This document shows positions 60,004-64,000 of a stretch of DNA of 64,000 nt, piece by piece. The notes beneath the pieces were generated by a model that saw nothing but the letters and a program-made list of their open reading frames with translations, did not search any database and was not told where the DNA came from. The stretch comes from Polyangium fumosum (lineage in GTDB: Bacteria; Myxococcota_A; Polyangia; Polyangiales; Polyangiaceae). Position numbers and translations under genes: made by a program. Every line of letters starts with the position of its first letter. Positions within the stretch are counted from its first letter, which is position 1. The DNA lies in the NCBI RefSeq assembly GCF_005144585.1, contig NZ_SSMQ01000040.1, positions 1 through 64,000 on the forward strand, in the 5' to 3' direction.

Positions 60004-60522
60004 GTGAAAGCACGTATCGCATCGACCTTGTTTGCTGGTTTGCTCCTCGTGCCCCTCGCCGCGTGTGGCCCCGCGGACGAGGAGCCCGAAGAGGTCCCCG
60101 CTCCGGGGGATCCCGCGTTTGTCCGGGATCCGGCGCTCGACGTGGACAACATCAGCGCCCATGGGGAGGCGCGGAGCCACAACATGGGCCTGAACTGCAT
60201 GAATTGCCACCAGGCGCACGGCCCGGGGAAAGGGCGCTTCACGGCCGCGGGGACCGCGATCGGACCGGCGGACGTGCCCCTCGCCGGCGGAACCGTGGAG
60301 CTGCGCACGGCGCCGAATGGCCAAGGGGACCTCGTGCTTGCGCTCGAGATCGACGACAACGGCAATTTCTTCTCCACCGAACCCTTGCCTTTCCCGGACG
60401 AATCCCTCTTCCCGTTCGTGCGGGCGCCTGGGGCCGGCGGCACGGCGTTCATGCCATTTCCCACCATCTCCGGAGCTTGCAACGTATGTCACGTGGGGGC
60501 GCAGCGCGTACGCGTGGAGTGA
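60004..60522 (+). CDS. Di-CxxCH lipoprotein inside the mbnP-mbnH operon
   Basis: 172 residues from GTG 60004. Lipobox LVPLAACG. Two c-type haem motifs: CMNCH (C65, C68, H69) and CNVCH (C159, C162, H163), separated by a beta-rich stretch (TVELRTAPNGQGDLVLALEI). It could be a di-haem cytochrome serving as electron donor or acceptor for MbnH at the membrane. The downstream mbnH start (GTG 60519) overlaps its stop by 4 bp (GTGA), so the pair is translationally coupled. No axial ligands beyond the motif His are assigned. The role is inferred from the operon. Confidence 0.8.
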   Translation: MKARIASTLFAGLLLVPLAACGPADEEPEEVPAPGDPAFVRDPALDVDNISAHGEARSHNMGLNCMNCHQAHGPGKGRFTAAGTAIGPADVPLAGGTVELRTAPNGQGDLVLALEIDDNGNFFSTEPLPFPDESLFPFVRAPGAGGTAFMPFPTISGACNVCHVGAQRVRVE

Positions 60523-61640
60523 GATCGGGCCTCGTCGCCGCGCTCGTGGTGGCGTCCTGCGGAGGGGAGCCGGAGGCGCCGCCGCCGCCGAGCTACGATT
60601 TCGGTTTGCCGCCAGGCTTTGCCGACCCTTGGGTTCCTCCCGACAACCCCATGCGCGCGGAGAAGGTCGCGCTCGGGCGCCGGCTCTTCTTCGACGCGCG
60701 GCTCTCCGGCAATGGGACGATGTCGTGCTCGTCGTGCCACGATCGGGCGAAGGGATTCGCGGATGGGAAAGCCAAGCCCACGGGCTCCACGGGCGACCTC
60801 GTGCCGCGGAACGCGATGGGGTTGGCGAACGTCGCCTGGTTCCCGCAGCTCACCTGGGGCAATCCCACGCTGACGACGCTCGAACAGCAGGCCCTCGTGC
60901 CCTTGTTCGGCGAGGTCCCCGTGGAGCTCGGGGTCACGGGCGCCGAGGAGATCGTCCTCGGCCGGTTGAAGGCGGACGACGACTACATAAAAGCCTTCGC
61001 GGCTGCATTCCCGGGGGAAGCGGCGCCGATCGGCTTCGCGAACATCGCGAAGGCCCTTGCTTCCTACGAGCGAACGCTCTTTTCGGGCCGTTCGCCGTAC
61101 GACCAGTACACGTATGGCGGCAAGGCGGACGCGATGTCCGAAGCCGCTCTCCGGGGAATGGATCTGTTCTTCTCCGAGCGCATGGAGTGTTACCATTGCC
61201 ATAGCGGCGTGAACTTCACGACCGCCTACAGGAGCGCCGACACGAAGCACCAGGAGATGGACTTCCACAACACGGGGCTCTACAACCTCGGCGCGGACGG
61301 CGCGTATCCGCCCGGCGGGGAAGGGTTGTTCGAGTTCACCGGGGATCCCCGCGACAAGGGAAAGTTCAGGGTCCCCTCCCTGCGGAATGTGGAGCTGACG
61401 GCGCCCTACATGCACGATGGAAGCGTCGCGACCCTCGAGGACGTGGTGGATCACTATGCCGCGGGTGGACGAACCCTCCCCGACGGGCCCTTCGCGGGCA
61501 TCGGCAGCCAGAACCCGAACAAGAATCCGCTCGTGAAGGGGTTCGTGATCACGGCGGACGAGAAGGCGGATCTCGTCGCTTTCATGAAGAGCTTTACCGA
61601 TACCGAATTCGTCAGCGAACCGGATCCTCCGGCACCCTGA
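60519..61640 (+). CDS. mbnH: MbnH-family di-haem enzyme (MXAN_0977 type)
   Basis: 373 residues. GTG 60519 gives a GTGA overlap with the preceding stop and a signal peptide with lipobox ALVVASC; an ATG 33 bp upstream is in frame but would read through the preceding gene. The di-haem cytochrome c peroxidase/MauG fold shows haem motifs CSSCHDRAKGFAD and CYHCHSGVNF, with the conserved LGRRLFFDARLSGNGTMSC and later FRVPSLRNVELTAPYMHDGS. It matches the MXAN_0977 di-haem family paired with MbnP and is expected to oxidise the partner's Trp using H2O2. Confidence 0.92.
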   Translation: MRSGLVAALVVASCGGEPEAPPPPSYDFGLPPGFADPWVPPDNPMRAEKVALGRRLFFDARLSGNGTMSCSSCHDRAKGFADGKAKPTGSTGDLVPRNAMGLANVAWFPQLTWGNPTLTTLEQQALVPLFGEVPVELGVTGAEEIVLGRLKADDDYIKAFAAAFPGEAAPIGFANIAKALASYERTLFSGRSPYDQYTYGGKADAMSEAALRGMDLFFSERMECYHCHSGVNFTTAYRSADTKHQEMDFHNTGLYNLGADGAYPPGGEGLFEFTGDPRDKGKFRVPSLRNVELTAPYMHDGSVATLEDVVDHYAAGGRTLPDGPFAGIGSQNPNKNPLVKGFVITADEKADLVAFMKSFTDTEFVSEPDPPAP

Positions 61641-61697
61641 CGTGTCTCGCTCGGACGTGGGAGCGCCCGCGCAAGCGGGCTCGGCAGCGTCCATCCT

Positions 61698-61726
61698 CGC
61701 GCGACATGTGCTATTTGTGTCGCGCG
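61698..61726. promoter_or_regulatory. Perfect 9-bp inverted repeat before the histidine kinase gene
   Basis: CGCGCGACA (61698-61706) and TGTCGCGCG (61718-61726) flank an 11-nt spacer. The right arm ends just before the SD GGGAGGGG (61727-61734) of the kinase gene, with its GTG at 61739. It could be a repressor site or an mRNA hairpin that controls access to the ribosome-binding site. Confidence 0.55.
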
Positions 61727-61738
61727 GGAGGGGCGTTC

Positions 61739-63391
61739 GTGCCGACGATCAAGCACATCATCGAGACGCAAGGAGGCCGCATCCTCGAACGGTGGGCCGA
61801 GGAGGCGCAGAAAACGGCGTCAGCGCGTGGGCTTTCGCGGCCCGAGTTGATGAACATCATGCCGCTCTACCTCGCGTCCCTGGTCGGTCCCGACGGGCCT
61901 GTGCCGAGCGGCCGTCAGCTCGAGCTCGTGGAGAGCCACCTTGCTGCCCGCCTCCGTTCCGGCTTTGATCTCGTCGAGCTCCAGAGCGAGTTCGCGCTTC
62001 TCGGCCGCTGCGTCTTCCAGGCGTGGGCGGCTGTGCCGCCCGAGGAGCGGTGCGACCCGCTGGAGGTCGACAGGATCCTCGAAGTCGTGCACGCGTCGAC
62101 CATGCTGCTATCCGATATGTTCGTCCGACACCTCCTCGACGACGCGCAATCGGAGAAGCGGTTTTCCCGGCTGATACGACAGGCGTTCACGGGCGAGCCG
62201 TCCGACGTGCTCCGCAAGTCCCCGACCCTGGCCGGGCGGCTCGGCGCCGCCATGCCGATCGTCATGGAGGCGCTCGGCGCCGCGACGGCGGCCATCCTGC
62301 TTCGCGAGCCCATGACCGAAAAGCTCGTGATGACTGCGTCCGCGGGGATCGCCGACGAGCGCCTCACGCAGTACGCCCGCTCGCTCGCGCTCTCCTCGTT
62401 TGCCGGGAAGATCGCGTCGTGCGACGAGACGACGACCCTCCTCGACGCCGAGACGACCGAGCTCGACGTCACCGACAACCTCCGCCACAGCGGCATCCAT
62501 GCGCTCCTCGGGGTCCGTATCCCCCTCCAGCGCGAGCTCCTCGGCGTGATGTACGTCGGCCTGCGCGAGCATCGGCCTTTCTCGGCGCGGGAGAAGCGGC
62601 GCATCGAGGCGATCGCCGAGCAGCTCGCGCTCCTCATCGAGAACGTGGAGCTCTACAACATGCTGGAGGAGCGAATCGCGGCGCTGCACCAAGAGCAGCG
62701 GATGCGGGACGTCCTCTCGTCGATCCTCGTGCACGACCTCCGCGGCCCCCTCGCTGCGGCGCGCGTGGCCGCGCAGATGGCGGACCGCTCGACCGAAGAC
62801 CCCAAGCTCAAACGCTGGACATCGACCGTCCTCCGGAGCCTGGACCGCACCGAGCGCATGGTGAGCGACCTGCTCGACGCGCAGCGCGTCCAGGCTGGCG
62901 AGCGCCTCCCGATTGCACGCGAGCGCTGCGATGTCCTCGATATCGTGCGAGACCTCGTGGCCGAGCTCTCCCAGCAGCACGGCGATCGTTTCGTCGTCGT
63001 CGCGCCCGAAGGGCCCACGACGGGAAATTTTGGTTGCGAGGAGCTCCGACGAGCCTTCTGGAACCTCGCGTCGAATGCGCTCAAATACGGATCGGCGGAC
63101 CCGGTGCGTTTCACGGTGCGGTCGCTGCCGGACCAAGTCGAGGTGGAGGTGCACAACGAGGGCCCGCCTATCCCCGCGGACGAGCAGGCCACGCTGTTCG
63201 AGCCCTTTACCCGCGCGCGCCACGAGCACGCGTCGCCGGGCGGCTGGGGGCTCGGGCTCGCCGTCGTCCGCGGCGTCGCGGAGGCCCACGGCGGGAGCGT
63301 CGACGTCGTGAGCGCCCGTGGACGCGGGACGTCGTTCACGATGCGGCTCCCGTTCGACGGCGAGGGACCTCGGCGACCGGCCGCCCGCTGA
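61739..63391 (+). CDS. Cytosolic histidine kinase with RsbRD_N and GAF domains
   Basis: 550 residues from GTG 61739, chosen because GGGAGGGG lies 5-12 nt upstream; an ATG 33 bp earlier is in frame but lies inside the inverted repeat. The N-terminal helical RsbRD_N-like domain (ILERWAEEAQKTASARGL) is followed by a GAF domain at about 185-310 (AATAAILLREPMTEKLVMTA; VRIPLQRELLGVMYVG) and a coiled coil. Then come HisKA (SSILVHDLRGPLAAARVAAQ) and HATPase (FWNLASNALKYGS; GWGLGLAVVRGVAEAHGG). There are no membrane helices. No response regulator is adjacent, so it is an orphan kinase. Confidence 0.9.
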   Translation: MPTIKHIIETQGGRILERWAEEAQKTASARGLSRPELMNIMPLYLASLVGPDGPVPSGRQLELVESHLAARLRSGFDLVELQSEFALLGRCVFQAWAAVPPEERCDPLEVDRILEVVHASTMLLSDMFVRHLLDDAQSEKRFSRLIRQAFTGEPSDVLRKSPTLAGRLGAAMPIVMEALGAATAAILLREPMTEKLVMTASAGIADERLTQYARSLALSSFAGKIASCDETTTLLDAETTELDVTDNLRHSGIHALLGVRIPLQRELLGVMYVGLREHRPFSAREKRRIEAIAEQLALLIENVELYNMLEERIAALHQEQRMRDVLSSILVHDLRGPLAAARVAAQMADRSTEDPKLKRWTSTVLRSLDRTERMVSDLLDAQRVQAGERLPIARERCDVLDIVRDLVAELSQQHGDRFVVVAPEGPTTGNFGCEELRRAFWNLASNALKYGSADPVRFTVRSLPDQVEVEVHNEGPPIPADEQATLFEPFTRARHEHASPGGWGLGLAVVRGVAEAHGGSVDVVSARGRGTSFTMRLPFDGEGPRRPAAR

Positions 63392-63450
63392 GGTGGCCGT
63401 CGCGGCGCGTGCCCCCTTGGGAGGACGTCCCGCGGGCCTTACGATCGATT

Positions 63451-64000
63451 GTGCTGCATTCCTATCCACCCCAGCTCGCCAGGCTCGTGCGTGAGCGATG
63501 GGACGAGGTGGCAGCGGTCGGGAGTTCACGGCTCCCGGGGCAGGAGGCGCTCGAGGAGCTTCTCTCGATCTGTTATCAGGCGAGCCTGCTCCGCGAGGAG
63601 GAGCGGCCGGTCACGTTCCGCTTGATCCTCGGGGACGCCGAGGGGTATCCGGCCGAAGCCGGCCCACCCTGGGGGCTGCACCGCCTGGTGTTCACGCGCA
63701 CCCGCTCGCTCGACGCGCACGAGCTGCGGCGGCTGTCGCCGGCCATCAAATACCACCGCGCGCTCATCGGCGTGCGCGAGGATGGCCGTGGCGGATTCGA
63801 GATATGGGGCATCCTGCATTCGGGTCCCCGCTGGCTCCACGCGGCGCAAGGCGGGCGGGGTTCGTGGTCGAGCCTGCCGCCGTGGGCGCTCGTCATTCGC
63901 GCGTCGGGACCGGGGCAACTCGCGGTGGCGAGGGGGTCGATCACGCTGGGCGAGCTGCAGGGCGGCAGGCTCATGGGGCCGGCGATGGACCTCTTCGAGG
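63451..64000 (+). CDS. DACNV-type sensor domain protein, 3' end outside window
   Basis: An open frame running off the right edge, with 183 residues visible from GTG 63451 (VLHSYPPQLARLVRERWDE); an in-frame GTG at 63409 would add 14 residues. The sequence WGLHRLVFTRTRSLDAHELR, LSPAIKYHRALIGVRE, FEIWGILHSGPRWLHA, PPWALVIRASGPGQLAVARG and GELQGGRLMGP fits the DACNV sensor domain found upstream of DisA_N (diadenylate cyclase-like) domains. If the rest of the gene holds DisA_N, the product would make c-di-AMP. That part is not in the window. Confidence 0.7.
   Translation, partial: MLHSYPPQLARLVRERWDEVAAVGSSRLPGQEALEELLSICYQASLLREEERPVTFRLILGDAEGYPAEAGPPWGLHRLVFTRTRSLDAHELRRLSPAIKYHRALIGVREDGRGGFEIWGILHSGPRWLHAAQGGRGSWSSLPPWALVIRASGPGQLAVARGSITLGELQGGRLMGPAMDLFE

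Overview
This is a GC-rich, gene-dense chromosomal window from a myxobacterium, most likely Polyangiales (Polyangium/Sorangium type). The evidence is strong G/C-ended codon usage, many lipoproteins with Gly-Gly-rich linkers after the lipobox, Myxococcus-type Cys-rich repeats (CGDG..AEACDD..), a C-terminal tail resembling MYXO-CTERM, Hanks-type kinases with C-terminal membrane segments, MopE-like DCDG motifs and a possible sigma-54 promoter. I found 56 protein genes (the first and last run off the window) and no rRNA, tRNA, CRISPR array, IS element or prophage.

Layout. 0-6 kb: a truncated secreted phosphoesterase, a hypothetical gene, an ordered array of ~21-bp repeats, then a two-gene ATPase + DUF4435 (TOPRIM-like) operon built like the PARIS (AriA/AriB) antiphage system. 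6-12.4 kb: two large surface proteins (kelch; Cys-rich repeats alternating with pre-peptidase-like modules). 12.5-17.7 kb: a hydrolase and a tightly coupled five-gene operon of two paralogous membrane proteins, a coiled-coil membrane protein, a response regulator and a histidine kinase. 17.9-20.2 kb: an epimerase and adhP. 20.1-25.2 kb: a MopE-like lipoprotein, a membrane phosphoesterase paired with a membrane-anchored coiled-coil pYEATS-like protein, and a DUF4476 protein. 25.2-35.7 kb: two Ser/Thr kinase / PEGA-like protein / lipoprotein modules flanking an ECF sigma factor, a matrixin-type protease and lipoproteins. 35.8-39.8 kb: one 1339-residue protein fusing topoisomerase III to RecQ helicase, with a 123-bp palindromic element in its linker. 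39.9-50.6 kb: a StyA-like flavin monooxygenase, a VTT-family membrane protein, HEAT protein, alpha/beta hydrolases, a divergent pair of paralogous esterases, a CxxCH lipoprotein and an ABC-F ATPase. 50.6-58.1 kb: an MVL-type lectin, a glycosidase-like lipoprotein, a class III aminotransferase, Maf, an RsbR-like sensor and a MATE exporter. 58.2-64 kb: an ATP-grasp enzyme, an MbnP / di-CxxCH lipoprotein / MbnH copper-haem operon, an RsbRD-GAF histidine kinase, and the start of a DACNV-type sensor protein.

Working links. ATPase and DUF4435 genes overlap by 4 bp and probably act as one defence complex. The five-gene operon probably senses and responds to an envelope signal. The MbnP/MbnH operon should modify a tryptophan in MbnP to make a copper site, with the middle haem lipoprotein as a possible electron partner. 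The TopIII-RecQ fusion places both activities of a double-Holliday-junction dissolvasome on one chain. Functions are inferred from motifs read by eye; no database search was run.
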